Assembly (NCBI GenBank): GCA_032717465.1
Contig: CM064697.1
Location: 9,072,140-9,136,139, forward strand
DNA length: 64,000 bases
Source of the DNA: Coenobita brevimanus
Lineage: Eukaryota; Arthropoda; Malacostraca; Decapoda; Coenobitidae
Direction: 5' to 3'
In this document: positions 1 through 12,580 of the stretch, piece by piece
Layout: every line of letters starts with the position of its first letter
How positions within the stretch are numbered: position 1 is the stretch's first letter
Made by a program: the position numbers and the translations under genes
Notes under the pieces: model-generated
What the model saw: the letters and a program-made list of their open reading frames with translations, nothing else
Databases searched by the model: none
What the model was told of the DNA's origin: nothing

Positions 1-60
1 CAGGTAGGCCGCCTGTCTTGAGTTCGTTGTGACCCTGGTTGGATCCCCGCCCAGAATATG
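1..60 (+). mobile_element. 3' part of a tRNA-like SINE head (truncated by window edge)
   Basis: The sequence GGTTGGATCCC at 37-47 is one base from the RNA polymerase III B box GGTTCGATCCC and sits in the context CCCTGGTTGGATCCCCGCCC, typical of the T arm of a tRNA-derived SINE. The preceding GGTAGGCCGCCTGTCTTG resembles the D-arm/anticodon side of such heads. The A box would lie at or beyond the window start. The body after 60 is not recognised. It could also be a decayed tRNA pseudogene. Confidence 0.45.
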
Positions 61-130
61 ATTTAAGACGGATGAATTGTCCCCTGTCACACTGGTCCCC
101 TTGCCAACTCGTCCAGAAATGGCTTAGCCT

Positions 131-1050
131 TTCTGCAATAACCCAAAGTTTGATTCCCTCCTCCCTAATCCTGAGCATCGTTTCCACTTCCTGCTTTCTC
201 GTACACGTTTCTCAGCGTACCCGCCGTCTTCTCCTTTTCCTCATTTCTCGTCATTTCTCTCCTGTAGCTTCCCTCTATTACTCACTGATTCCTCATTCCC
301 CATGCTTCCTATCACTTCCTTTTCTCGCTATTCTCGCATTTCTTTTCAATTCCCCCTTCAATGTTTCCCATTTTTCTTCCCCCCCCCTTTTTTCTCCCTT
401 TCTCCAATATTCCACATTCCTCTTTCCCCATTTTTCTTCTTCGACCTCTCCCCTCTCCCAACTTACCGCTTCCCATTTCTCATCATTCCTCTTCTCCATC
501 CCTTCTTGTCACCTTCTGTTTTTCTTGAATCTCTTCAGTTCTCTCTTTCTCCGGATGTCTTTATTTTCCCACCTTACCTTTTTCTCAGTTCCTTATTTTT
601 CACCAGGTTCTCTTCATTCCTTCACTTTCCTCTTTTCTAGTGTTTTACATTGCTTAATTTCTCTATTGCCCACCGTCTCCTTTTCCAGATTCTCTCATTC
701 CTTTTTCTCTCTTATCACCTCCCATCTCCTACCTTTCCCATCTCATATCTCTTACATCCTTTCTCTTTTTGCTCTAATGCCCCACAGTTCCCTTTTCCCA
801 TTTCATGCATTTCTTTCTCCTCCCAGTAATCCCCCACCTTCTTATTCCCATTTCTTTCATTTTTTCTTCATCTCTACATTCTTCCACCTTTTCCCTTACT
901 CCATTTTTTCCCCTCACGGCTTTCCTGCAAACATTCCTCCCTCCTCCATCTTCCTAATACTCCCTCATCCTCGCAGCATCACAAATCCTTCTTTCTTTCC
1001 TCCCTTCCTCTCTTCCTTCTTCCTTCCTTCCTTCATCTTCCCCGGCTTTG
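131..1050. repeat. Pyrimidine-rich (C/T) low-complexity block
   Basis: The + strand is overwhelmingly C and T with scattered A, including TTCC runs near 1009-1034 and a poly-C run near 380-388. Open frames on both strands here encode Ser/Phe/Leu/Pro or Glu/Lys/Arg polymers and are compositional artefacts. No gene is visible. Confidence 0.85.
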
Positions 1051-1237
1051 AGCTTAGGCGGAGGAATGCGGTGCTGCCAGTTTTAATTCCGGATCCGTGA
1101 ATTCCAGAGGGAGCGGGAAGTTTTGCACCTGGGCGAGTGTTTGTGAAAAATATGGGTGGAAGGCATTGTTGTGTGGCGATGTTTTTATTTATTTTATTAT
1201 ATTGTTTGTTCGTACCCGTTTTCTGGTGTGGATATGA

Positions 1238-1238
<1 letters not shown>

Positions 1239-1290
<52 letters not shown>
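1239..1290. repeat. (TC)n microsatellite
   Basis: About 26 TC units with one TT interruption. It lies in AT-rich unique DNA (1070-1780). Confidence 0.97.
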
Positions 1291-1293
<3 letters not shown>

Positions 1294-2670
1294 CCATTCT
1301 TCCAAAAAAAAAGTATTTGTCGCTGTACTGTGATTATTTAGATATTGCCCAGGCCATTACTTAAGCGGCAGAATTGAATGTGTCTAGATGTTATATTTTA
1401 CACGTATCCAAATACCTCTTCACCGAATAAAAAAGATATAATAGTAGAAGGATCGTAATGAAAATATATGGCGATATTCGTGTGGACCCACTGATGAAAT
1501 TACTATATTTTTGTGGAAGATCGTCACAGGAAAAGGAAAATGGGTTACCTTTAAATACCAACTCAGCAGGACAGGTTGAAGTGTGCGCCTTTCCAAATTC
1601 CAGTGCAGTATTCTAAGGATATTTTAAAGGATAATCGTGGCATTGCTTATTTTTTCACTTATCAATCTTCATTCACGTTCACCGCCATTGCTATTTGTGC
1701 CACGAGAGGGAATTCAGTTTTCATCTCGTTTGTGATTGTTGGTTACCTTGCATGTGTTTATGGCCATTTTCCGAGATCCCTTCCTTTTTTTTTTTTTTTT
1801 TTTTAATGAGTGAAGGGCACTTACAACCAGATTATTTGGATTATTTATTTGCTCCTTTGTAACTTTTCTACCGTCATGAAAAGGAAAGGAATAAAAAGTT
1901 CTCGTGTCAAAGAGAAATCACACACATTTTTAGTTAGTGTAGCAGTTTCATCTTTCGTGTTTGTGTGGGAGGCGGTTCACAGTGAACGATTTTTTCCTGT
2001 ATTATTCGTTCTACCACCAAAATTTTATTATTCTGCAACTTCAGAGGTCTCGCTCCTGCAGGAAGGAGTTTATCTTTCATCAGTCTTTCAGTCTCACGGT
2101 ATTATATCATTTCGTTGCTCCCGTTTAATTCCTGTCTTTATCAGGGTCATTGTAATCATATCCGCGGCCACAAATGCATCGCCACTATCAACACTGCCAT
2201 CTTCATCACTCACTTCAACCTCCACCACCTCCACCTTCGTCATTATCTTCATCATCCTTGTTCGTTCCAGCACATAACCCCATCATTATCCCGCTCTAAC
2301 TTTGCCGTTGCGTACCGTCGGCATCAACCTATCATCTTCAGTTTAGTACCTTTATCATCTTCAGTCATCAACCCAACATTAAGTATTATTATCTCCGTCC
2401 CCACCCCCGTTTTCCCAAACTGTCCTTATCAGCAGTATGTCACATTTATCTCAGTAATCATCATTACTATTTGCTTCAAGGTATACACCCTATAATAGAC
2501 AGGACCGACGATTTCCGCCAGTGTAGCACAGAGCATTTGGTTGACTCTGGCCCATGGTGTATATAATATTCAGCCCTTATTTCCGATGACATACAGTATT
2601 TCGTATTTTATTCTTGCTAGTTGCAGAGCCTTTTAGGAAAGACTTAGTAATGGAATGGTTAGTTGTTACC
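1291..2670. other. Unique AT-rich DNA, no gene seen
   Basis: Complex sequence with a poly-T run at 1785-1804 and a CCA/ATC-rich stretch near 2170-2290. Short open frames show no recognisable protein. Nothing else can be supported. Confidence 0.6.
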
Positions 2671-2677
2671 TTCACTG

Positions 2678-2791
2678 ACTCCTTCACTACCAAAGATCTT
2701 TCCTAAGTTGAATAAAATTGACGAGGAAGCAAGAATAAAATTTACAAATATTTCGGGAATAAAACTTATAAGTGTCACCTAGTGAAGGAGT
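2678..2791 (+). mobile_element. TTAACCCCTTCA-family TIR repeat, copy A
   Basis: A 114-bp unit with perfect 12-bp inverted ends: ACTCCTTCACTA at 2678-2689 and TAGTGAAGGAGT at 2780-2791. The interior carries the family core (AAGTTGAATAAAATTG followed by a GCAAGAATAAAAT motif). No coding capacity, so it would be a non-autonomous MITE-like element. It is one of two single-unit loci in the window. The superfamily is inferred; TTAA next to the ends would suit a piggyBac-like parent. Confidence 0.7.
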
Positions 2792-2794
2792 TAA

Positions 2795-3410
2795 GTCGCA
2801 TTTTGAATGGTCGGTTGATCTCAGGCATTACTAGGATACCTATTGAATAGTTGCAGAAGTAGTAGTATGGACCCAGGTTCAATGGACTTGTACCCAGCAG
2901 ACTGCAGGCTGAGTTGTCCCCTTCTGCAGCCACTTTCCTCCTTTCAGAAGATAGGGATTAGTCGTGGGACGTTTGTATAACAGCAACGGAAACACCTCGC
3001 ATTAACACCAGGATATCTGCGAGTATATAGACGCAGACAGTACGTGGAAATCAGCATGCTTTAAATCAGGGATGCTGGACAAAAATTAACACTGCTGGTT
3101 AGTTGGGTGTAGTCTGTTTTGCCATAGGGTCTCGCCTGAAGTCAGTCAACAGTGTCACAAAATATTATCTTTACTACTCTCAGTTTCTCTGAAGACATCC
3201 AACATCACCGTCCTCGTCCTCATCTTAACACATCATCCATTATCTACTTAGCCGTCACTTTCGTTTCATCATCATCATCATCAGCCAACTATTGCCACAT
3301 CAACATGAACTCATCACCCGTCTCATTCTCCACAGACCGACCGCTTGACCATAACTGTACAGTATTTTAACGTTAATAATTATCGCTGGCATCATCAAAT
3401 TCGCTTTTCC
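2795..3410. other. Unique DNA, no gene seen
   Basis: Complex sequence with no simple array and no recognisable open frame. CCAGGTTCAATGGA near 2873 weakly resembles a B box but has no A-box partner. From about 3150 it becomes ATC/CAT-rich. Confidence 0.5.
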
Positions 3411-3419
3411 CCATCCCCC

Positions 3420-3428
3420 ATCATCATC

Positions 3429-3477
<49 letters not shown>
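3420..3477. repeat. (CAT/ATC)n microsatellite
   Basis: Around 19 trinucleotide units, almost pure. Confidence 0.96.
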
Positions 3478-3554
3478 ACGCTCTTCGTTATCTTTCTGGC
3501 TAGACCTCATCTTTTTCCCCGTCGTCAAGTTTAAGGAGGGAAAAATCACATCGT

Positions 3555-3557
<3 letters not shown>

Positions 3558-3588
<31 letters not shown>
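3558..3588. repeat. (GA)n microsatellite
   Basis: About 15 units. Confidence 0.96.
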
Positions 3589-3590
<2 letters not shown>

Positions 3591-3807
3591 AAAAAACAAA
3601 AATTGCCTCTCCTCTACCCCTTACAGCCTCGTTATAACCTGGATTAAGCTGTTCTTTGTAGTAATCGAGGCTGGATCATGTATAAACCCCGTCTTATGGG
3701 TTATGCCGAGACAGGATTGCTGATAATGTTAGTCTCATGCGGACGTCGTTGTGCGGTTATATATATATATATATTTTTTTATTAAGTATATTCCTTTATC
3801 TTTGTGG

Positions 3808-3893
3808 TTTAGGCCATTCAGTACGATGACGTCTTGTTTATTTCTCACCACCGCTAGACAGTTTTATCCCTTCTATTACAGCTAAGAGGTTAA
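3808..3893 (-). mobile_element. TTAACCCCTTCA-family repeat, copy B (inverted unit)
   Basis: Reads TTCAGTACGATGACGTC, then TTTCTCACCACCGCTAGACAG and TTTTAT, which is the reverse complement of the family core seen at 26085-26139. It ends AAGAGGTTAA. It is paired with a forward-oriented partial unit 14 bp downstream. Confidence 0.6.
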
Positions 3894-3907
3894 TGGAGAA
3901 CGCTGGC

Positions 3908-3955
3908 AACCCTTTCACGACGATGTTTCCTTCCTAAATTTAATAATATATTGTA
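3908..3955 (+). mobile_element. TTAACCCCTTCA-family repeat, copy B2 (partial)
   Basis: AACCCTTTCACGACGATGTTTCC followed by TTCCTAAATTTAATAA matches the 5' half of the family; the 3' half is not recognisable. It is head-to-head with copy B. Confidence 0.4.
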
Positions 3956-4156
3956 GACGTTGCAAGAATATAACAAAAGCATCCTCCTATTTTGTCATAT
4001 GGTAGTTTCTCATATTACTAAATGTTATATATATGTATTACCGAGAAGAATTCATGTTCGATTTTCTTTTCTTTCCGAAGTAATATATAACGACAAACGG
4101 TCTCGATGCGGAAACTTCAGGGCTCTTCGGTTAATGTCCTTGGCGTTGTAAGATGA

Positions 4157-4500
4157 TTTTGTGTGTAGTGTGAGGGGATGGTATGGTGTGGTGTGAGGGG
4201 ATGGCATGGTGTGATTTGAGGGGATGGGGTGGTGTGAGAAGGGGATGGTGTAGTGTGGTGTGAGGGGATCGTATGGTGTGGTGTGGTGTGGTGTGAGGGG
4301 ATCGTATGGTGTGGTGTGGTGTGGTGTGAGGGGATCGTACTGTGTGGTGTGAGGGGATGTGTGGTGTGGTGTGGTGTGAGGGGATCGTATTGTGTGGTGT
4401 GAGGGGATGGTGTGTGTGGTGTGAGGGGATGGTGTGGTGTGGTGTGAGGGGATGGTGTGGTGTGGTGTGAGGGGATGGTATAGTGTGATTTGATGTGATG
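4157..4500. repeat. Degenerate GTGTGGTGTGAGGGGATGG minisatellite
   Basis: About 14-16 copies of a variable ~20-25-bp unit built from GTGTGGTGTG and GAGGGGATGG(TATG). The + strand has almost no C. GGGG runs recur in every unit. A related CACACCACAC block in the opposite orientation lies at 48453-48580. Confidence 0.9.
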
Positions 4501-4709
4501 TAGCTTCGATAAAATCGCTGAAGTCTACTTGTGCAGGGCTAAACCACTTTGCATCCGATAATTATCAGTAAGAGACAGACGGGCGAAATTGTTCCTAAGG
4601 ATTCTCCCACATCAAAAAAGTGTTGTCTGCTCAATAGGTTGTGTTTACTGTGTTAAGAAAAAATGGCTTCTTAGTATTACCCTGTGTATGAAAAATCTTA
4701 AAAATTTAG

Positions 4710-4814
<105 letters not shown>

Positions 4815-4829
4815 CCAACATAACTTATC

Positions 4830-5270
4830 GTCCTCCTTAATTGCACCAGGAAACTCATCAAGGTCATTTGTCTTCCTCAATGGAGCGGGAGTGTCAGGCT
4901 CGGCGATGCTGGAGGGGGGATCATAAAACTAATTGGCCGGTATTCCTGAACTGCCGGCGATGAGGCAAGATATTTATCCCCTCGTGCCGGTAATGAGCCT
5001 CAGTTGGTGATGTATCGTATGTAAAAACGGCACCAATTTGGGGTCGTCTATGTTTGTACAGGGTGGCTACTTTGGCCTTACTGCGAAATGATCGGGGCGA
5101 TTTGTGTCACTTTGGTGTTATTTACGGTCATTGGAGAATTTTCTTGGTACCGAAAATAGATTACACCAGCCTGGAAATACTTCGGCGTGACTTATTTTGA
5201 CATTCAGTAAATATTTTGTGTCACTTGGATGTATTTATGCTCATCTGAAAATTTTCGGGTGCGGAAAACG
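4830..5270. other. High-complexity non-coding island
   Basis: Non-repetitive, comparatively CpG-rich sequence between two microsatellites. It contains the extended nuclear-receptor half-site TCAAGGTCA at 4858-4866, CTAATTGGCCGG near 4930 and two GCCGG(CGATGAG/TAATGAG) motifs. There is no open frame of note. It could be a conserved regulatory element; conservation cannot be judged here. Confidence 0.3.
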
Positions 5271-5680
5271 TAGATGCCATGCATGAGTTAAGATAAATAA
5301 ATGCGACGCACTGTAAAATATAAGGAAATATTTCCGATGCACATTTTGGGTATATGTATATATGTATATTTTTTTTCGTGTACCGATTTCTCATTTATTT
5401 TATTATACCCATCACACCTGTAACGAAGGTCCATTGCCGAATTAATCTTTTCTGGGACATCGCACCAAAAATATAGTGAAAAGTCGACTTGCATGGATGA
5501 TAAAGTACTATGATGGTGGGATAAAAGAATGCTGTACTATGAATTACGTCTGTTTATATAATAGACTTAATTTTAAACAGAAACGGAACAAGAAGCACAA
5601 AAGCAGACTCAAAATGACCAGTGCAATAGACCATACATACAGCTTTTCGCTGATGAGGCCCCCATAATTTTCCTTTTTTA

Positions 5681-6130
<450 letters not shown>

Positions 6131-8755
6131 GATACTTTAAGCCCTTCCTGTACGTCCAGACCTATTTTTTCTTTCCCTTATCGCTGTCCCTTTTGTGTCC
6201 ATCGTGTACTTATCACATGTCGCCCCAGGTACCTTCTTCCCCTTCATTTCCACGCCCCTTATCCCACGATTACCTCTCATTTCCTCCCACCACAACCACC
6301 ACCACCACCGCACCTCACTCTCTCTCAATCTCCCACACCCCACTCACTGCTCTGTTTCGGTTTCCTCCCACTTTCCCAGCCCAAACCTCCTCCCACATCA
6401 CTCCCACCCCCCATTTCCACCCTAACTTTCCCTTTTCGCTGCTCCCTGTACCCCCCAACTCCAGCCTGCATATCTTCAAATCCAGGTTATACCTCTGTTT
6501 GTACTTCCTTCTCCCATACTCCCCACTGCCTGCGTTCTCTCCCCAAAGGTCATCTTCTGCATCACCCTCATCTCCATTTTCCACTCCTCACACTCACTGC
6601 TCTTCACCCTTATCTTCAGTCAGTACTTGCTTCCATTGCTCTTAATTTTCAGTCCCTTTCTCCCCATAATTCCCACCTTCACCTTCATGCTCCACCTCCT
6701 TCCTTCATTATCGATTTTTCTTCTTCCATCGTCTCCCACGTTCACGTACCCTCTTCACCACGTAAGCTTCCATTTCTCTTGCCTCCATTTTACTCTCCAC
6801 CCCCACCAGCAGTTTGTACCTATCTCCACTTTCATCCCTCCCCCCTCATCCCCCACGTTGTTATCCTTTGTTGCCACCCAGGTGTCCATTACCTTCCCAA
6901 CTCCACTTCCAGTCTACCTCTCCACTTTAATATCCTCCAGCACCTCAGTCTCTCATTTCCCATTCCCTCTCACCACCCAGACTCCCACATACCTTACATT
7001 CTTCCCCCGCCCCTCCCCGTCTTCGTACCTCACCTCGGCCTGCCTTTAGTCTGCACTTTCCGCTTCACTTTCGTTTACACATCACCTCATATTTCTGCTG
7101 CACTTCGTTTTTGCTCCCCACCTCAGCATCCACTTTCCACTACCTTGCAACAATCATTTCCCTGTCTGATCCCCCACTCTGTTCACCTATCATTTCCCCT
7201 CCCACATCACGACACGTATTCTTCCCATCCTTCTTTACTCTGCACCTCAAGTTCTCCCCTTCCATCTTTACTCCCAATCTCCAATTTTCCCCCTCTGTCT
7301 TTGCATCCCATCTCCAATTAGAACCCCTTAATTTACATTTCCCTACCATATCCGTCCACTCATCCACCTCCATCACCTCCCAGTCCCCCTCCCAAGTCCA
7401 CCACCCAATCCCCCCCCCCCCCGAATCTTTCCGGATCACCACCACTTTGCCCCGCCCCCTGTGGCTTTATATTCCGCCATCACAAATCCCTAGGCAGTAT
7501 AAACTCTGGCCTGGGGGATCTTGAGCCTTAACCTCCTGGGATATAACTACTCCCCCCCCCCCTCCAACCTCCCATCCCACTCTACCCCTCAGATTTCCTC
7601 CCATTTTCTTCCTCTTCCCCCTTCCCCTCCCCAGTTACCTCAGCCCCCGCCTCTTCCACCCTGTCCAATTTCCTCTTCCTCGCTTCCAGTATCCTGCTCA
7701 TCTCCAAGGTTCGCCATGTTCTTGCTCTTCCCTGTCTGAACTCATCTCTCCTCTTGCATCTTTCATTCCACCTTCATCAACATTTTTCGTCTTATCCTCT
7801 TGCTTGTTACACTTTATCTTGCTTCCTAGGTGCTTGCGTAGTCTTTAATTTCATCAACATCCTCACCAGATTCCCCATGGATGTAGTAGAGGAATCCACA
7901 TCTTGACCCTTGTTTGAGGATTTGAACCAGAATAGCCTTATTTAATATCCTAACTTCCATTTCCTTGGAAATATGAGGTTGATTTCACTGGGTACTGGGC
8001 ATTGCCACACAAAGACGGGGCATCCAGTTCCTCACTCGTGAACGTCGGAAATTGTAGCTAGACCTTCGCTTCAAACAGACGCTGTCCCAGGTTCATGTGT
8101 TGCCAGCTATACATCCACTCTTCGCTTCCGACCTCCCGATGTGCTCGCTTTCCCAGCATCACCAGCTGTCTCCTCCTTCTACTAATTTTTTTCTCTTCCT
8201 AACTACCCCATCCTTCTTTCTCTGACTTGTCCATACTCTTTCTGTCAGTTTCCATGCTAGTTATGTCCAGCAGTCATTTGGGTTTTGCATCTTTTTACAG
8301 TCGGCTGTTATGCTGGAGGAAGTGGTTGGCAGAGGAGAGCCTTCCTGGTTATTATAATTTTCTTACACATGTAGGTTAGATCATTTGCATAATTAGTTTA
8401 CCCCAGCATATAATCTTGTTGCAGGACAATAAGCCTCATATTCCTATTATCTGTATTTCCACTGTACTTCCATCCATTCATATTCCCACTCCATACATCC
8501 AGTTTCAAACCAGATCGCTTCTTCTGTACTCGTCCTGCCTTCTCATTTTTCGCCCTGTACTCATATCTCTCTGCTGTCTCTCTTGGTCATTCCTCTCTAC
8601 ACTTTCCCTCAAGGAGTCTAGTTCCTACCTCCTCTTCCTGCACATCCTTCTTCTCCTTCTCCTCCTGCTTCTCTTTCTCCTCTTTCTCCTCCCCCTCGTA
8701 CCCCTACCTCTCTCTTCCAATTTTCTCCCTGGGGCTTCTCGTTAGATTTGTGCCG
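6131..8755. repeat. C-rich pyrimidine block (CCA/CTC/TCC-rich)
   Basis: Mostly C and T with CCA/ACC patches (6290-6310) and a C13 run at 7410-7422. Several open frames of 100-400 codons on both strands are proline/serine/leucine-rich and have no domain-like composition. A less biased stretch at 7740-8420 holds no recognisable gene. Confidence 0.8.
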
Positions 8756-8904
8756 CTCCCTACCTTACCTCCTGCGTTTGATTGGCCACATCCGCTCATC
8801 AGCTGAGTGTTGTGCGCCTCCTGTGTTACCCCAGCGTGATGGAGGGAGACTTATTGGAGGGGGTCGGTGCTCCTGGGGATTGGATGGCTTCACCTCGAGG
8901 ACTC
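8756..8904. other. Short complex island, unassigned
   Basis: Non-repetitive sequence between a pyrimidine block and a minisatellite. It is open in more than one frame, but no peptide is recognisable. Confidence 0.3.
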
Positions 8905-9200
8905 TTGATTACATTAGGGGCATTTGTATGCTTTCTGGATAACATGGGAATAATTCTGTTTTCTGTGTGATACTTGACATAATTTTGGTTTCTGGGTGGC
9001 ATTAGAAATATATTTGTTTTCTGGATTACATTATTTTTTCTGGTTTCTGGTGACACTGGATGTAATTTTGATTTCCGGATGACTTGGATAGTTTTGTATT
9101 TCTGGATAATAAGTGTAGCTGATTTTGTCTCTTCGATGACACCGGTAATACTGCATCTTAAAGACATGGGAAGTTACTGTTTTCTGGATGACGGTAGGGA
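8905..9200. repeat. Diverged ~30-bp minisatellite
   Basis: About ten imperfect copies of TTTTCTGGATGACATTGGA plus a short AT-rich TAATTTTG segment, each 25-32 bp. Best copies start near 8928, 8957, 8986, 9014, 9042, 9069 and 9178. Confidence 0.75.
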
Positions 9201-9204
9201 CAAA

Positions 9205-9209
<5 letters not shown>

Positions 9210-9250
<41 letters not shown>

Positions 9251-9307
9251 TGCATTGGACATCATCATCATCATCATCATTCATCATCATCATCATCATC
9301 ATCATCA
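9210..9307. repeat. (GT)n then (CAT)n microsatellites
   Basis: GT units at 9210-9247 and CAT/ATC units at 9260-9307 with one TCAT break, 12 bp apart. Confidence 0.95.
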
Positions 9308-9309
9308 CC

Positions 9310-10800
9310 CATTTCCCACTGTTACGCAGGGCGTTAAGGAGAGAACGATCACCTGAGTGCCCAGCAAAATGAGCCACACCTCCATTCACCCCTCATTAAT
9401 GCGTGCAAAATTTCTGCTTCATATCGTATTTAATGAACATTTTTTTTATGGCCATTGAAATAATTTTAAATTGGATGGGGGGATAACTTAGGTTGAAATG
9501 AAGTAAAATACATCAACTTTTTTTTTTGTTATTGCTTTAGAAATGCTTGTTTTTTAGTCCTATGTGTATAATATTTTGTTTTCGTTATCGATCACAGTAA
9601 TTTTTTATACTCAGAAATAGGAATAAGAAGTTTTGTATTAGCTTTCGTGACTTTTTAAAGGAATTATTTGACTATCTTTTTAAAATTTCATTTGGAAGAG
9701 TCCTATTTTTTTTTTTTTTTTTCATTATTAGGAATATTATAGCTTGCATTTCAGAAAGAACTATTTACATGTCCAGTATTTCAAGATTTTGTGAATATTT
9801 CAACCCATCAGGTGCTCTCTTCAGTGGTTTTGCGCTTGTGTCAAAACGGTGGATATTTTTCACTTCCTGAAAGAAGTATGAGGGGAACCGTTCTGGTACA
9901 CTAAGTTGCTGTCATTACTTTTTTATTACACACCTTTTTTTCCATGTTAAAGGAATTATTATTTCTTACTTTGAAGTTTTCGACTATTTTTGCTTGAGGT
10001 TTGAATTCTTTTGGCAAAGTATTCAGGCTTCTTTTTCTGCCTGATGACGTGGGCGAAGCTGAGCACCTCTGAACCCTCCATCATACAGCGTTTATGTCCT
10101 GGGTCTGGAGGTGGTGGAAGGCAACAAATATCAACGACGAACCGGCTTCCCAATAAACTCCCTGGGAAGGCTTTAGGAGTCTGTAACGTAAGGCGAAGCA
10201 GATTTTGTATTGAAGATACTGGAATAAATGGTAAGGATAATGTAATAAAATAATAAGGATAACGAAAGAAAAGTTGCCAAAAAGGGGGAAAATATGACAC
10301 AGTTAATCATTATTCGTGAAAATTGAATGGCTGGAATAAAACTGAATGAAGTAAAACAAAGGGCAAGATGGAGGAGAGGGGCCACAATTTTACTATGCTA
10401 CTGGACTCAGGCTAAAAAGAACAGTAGAAAATTCTGCGTCGTAAAGCAGCGGGAAATGTTGGCTTGTATACGAAGGGGAATTGTCGTGGCAGCGGGGTTA
10501 TGGCCAGGCTTCGGGATCCCGCCATCTGATTGGGGTAAGGCGGGGGCTTTCAGGCTCTTGGAAAAGTTGAGTGGTGGGAAAGGCGTTCGTGCTGGGCCTC
10601 TTATATGTCTCTTTTGAACTTTTTTTTTACTTCCATTATTATTTATCTGTTTATTTAGTTAGGTAGATTATAATAATTATTTTTTTTGCTTGAAAGGTTC
10701 TGTGTTTTGTTAGTTCTCTTGGCCTCTTGTGTGTATTTGACGCCCACTCTCCCCCTCTTCTTCGGTCTTGTACTTAAAGCTGAGTGGCAGGATAAGAGTT
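9310..10800. other. Unique AT-rich DNA, no gene seen
   Basis: Complex sequence with poly-T runs near 9710-9722 and 10621-10628. Open frames up to 113 codons occur on both strands around 9960-10620, but no family is recognisable and the opposing overlapping frames argue against coding. Confidence 0.5.
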
Positions 10801-10804
10801 CGTT

Positions 10805-10809
<5 letters not shown>

Positions 10810-10874
<65 letters not shown>

Positions 10875-10886
10875 TGTGTGTGTGTG
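10810..10886. repeat. (GT)n microsatellite
   Basis: About 38 units with one TA interruption near 10867. Confidence 0.97.
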
Positions 10887-11006
10887 GACATTAAGATGCT
10901 CTCATGTTAGCTTTCACTATTGATCTTGTGTGTTGTTGCTTACCCCTCTCTCCATTTTCTCTGTTGGGGTATTAGAGGAAAAGCTGAGTGAGGAGAGAGT
11001 TTAGCT

Positions 11007-11010
<4 letters not shown>

Positions 11011-11078
<68 letters not shown>
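11011..11078. repeat. (TC)n microsatellite
   Basis: About 34 units with one TT break. A pyrimidine-rich block continues to about 11480. Confidence 0.97.
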
Positions 11079-11480
11079 ATATACCTTTCCCCCTTTTCCA
11101 CCCATAGATCCTTTCTTCTCCCTTTCTTGATCCTTTCCAACTAGATACCCTTCTCCAATTCTCCTTCTCATGTCCTCCTCCCTTCCTCTTATATGCCCTG
11201 CCTGTTCCATGATCATCTCCAGCCCGGTCCTTCCTCTCATCCCTCCCTCTTCTTTAGGCATAACACCCATCTTCTCTATCACTTATTCATACCGTTCTCC
11301 TCATCTCACTACCAGTCCTTCCGTCCTCTCTTTCCTGATCCCCTCCAGCATGTCACCCTTTCTCCATGTCTCTCTCACACCTCTCCCTCCTCCAGTCTCG
11401 TACCCCCTCTGCTCTTTTTTCAAGGCCACCCATCATTATTTACACGTCTTTACCAGTACCGTTCCTCTTCCCTGGACACT
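11079..11480. repeat. Pyrimidine-rich block
   Basis: C/T-biased sequence without a clear unit. Open frames on both strands are compositional. Confidence 0.75.
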
Positions 11481-12230
11481 TGGTGATTGGTTAGGGAGGG
11501 ACGGAGATGGACCTTGGATGTGTTTTATAGAGTGCGTCGCCAGTAACATGATGGGTCTTACTCTTTGCCTGCCTACCTGACCACGCACTTCCTTTTCCCT
11601 AATGCACAGTAAAGAAAAAAGTAAGAGCTGAAAAATAGTGTAGGTGTTTGTTCGTGAGGCCCTTTCTGTATCATAAATCTAAACTTGGGTCATATCTGAG
11701 AATTCGTCATTGTTATCGATAAATGTTGGAGGTACTGTACCTGTGTACCTGAATGATATATATACACTGTTTAGGGTTGAATATGTTTTCGCTGATATTT
11801 ATCCGTTTATACCTGACAAAGAAAATGTTTGAGTCTCCCCCAAACTGTCGCCGGGGTCTCCATTAGGCCCTCCTCTTAACCCTTCGTGGAAAATGGGAAT
11901 CCACTAATCCTCTCCCAGAATCCTCAATCGTCTCCCTCACAAGACCCGACCCACGCCGAGCCTCTGCCGATTCTAGCAGTGCATCCCCACCATCTACAGT
12001 AGTGAAAGTGAGGATGTTAACGCTTTTGTTTTCACGATCAGGCAACTAGTTTCATATACATCATCGTCAAATGTAAGGAGAGTGAGGGCGATAATGTTTT
12101 TTGTTTCACGTTCATCCTGCTAGTTTAACTTCGCTACAAGGAATCTGTTATAATCGACATACATCCGAGTTGACGTAGAAAGCATGAAGTAAGACGTCAT
12201 TGCTTGGACAGAATCAGTAGAAGTAGCTTG
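11481..12230. other. Unique DNA, no gene seen
   Basis: Complex sequence. No RNA gene, exon or repeat unit could be recognised. Confidence 0.5.
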
Positions 12231-12231
12231 A

Positions 12232-12327
12232 AACCCCTTCACTACAACAGGTCTCCCTTAAGCTGCGAAAAAGCGTTTAGCGGAATCAAGAACTGTAGAA
12301 TGGAAAAATAATTGCAGTGAAGAGAGT
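12232..12327 (+). mobile_element. TTAACCCCTTCA-family repeat, copy D (decayed)
   Basis: Starts AACCCCTTCACTACAACAGG then TCTCCCTTAAGCTG, the best example of the family's 5' half. The interior core is degraded and the end reads TGCAGTGAAGAGAGT. A single-unit locus. Confidence 0.6.
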
Positions 12328-12442
12328 AAGAGTGAAGGACAAAGAGCCAACTACCTTCCATAGTTTTACACACCTGCCAGAATCAGCAGGATAATAAAGC
12401 TCTTGTTTCTCTTCCACACAGCTAACTTCATAGACCGCACTA

Positions 12443-12580
12443 TCGACTCAATAAGAAAAATGAGATTGGTTAGGCCTCTGTTTCAGTGTCTAGAACCAGT
12501 AGCCTAGACTACCGACTCTATAATAAAAATGTGATTGGTTAGGCCTCTGTTACAGTTTCATAGAGCCAGTTGCCTTATAT
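12443..12580. repeat. 69-bp tandem duplication
   Basis: Two units contain GATTGGTTAGGCCTCTGTT, identical at 12464-12482 and 12533-12551, plus CGACTC..AATAA..AAAATG and AGAACCAGT/AGAGCCAGTTGCC. More decayed relatives seem to flank it (12345-12440 and 12575-12640). ATTGG is an inverted CCAAT core, present once per unit. Confidence 0.8.

Noticed and set aside
39..1100. 353-codon open frame on +
   Set aside because: It lies in C/T-only DNA where stop codons cannot form; the product is a Ser/Phe/Leu/Pro polymer with no domain. The opposite strand is open as well.
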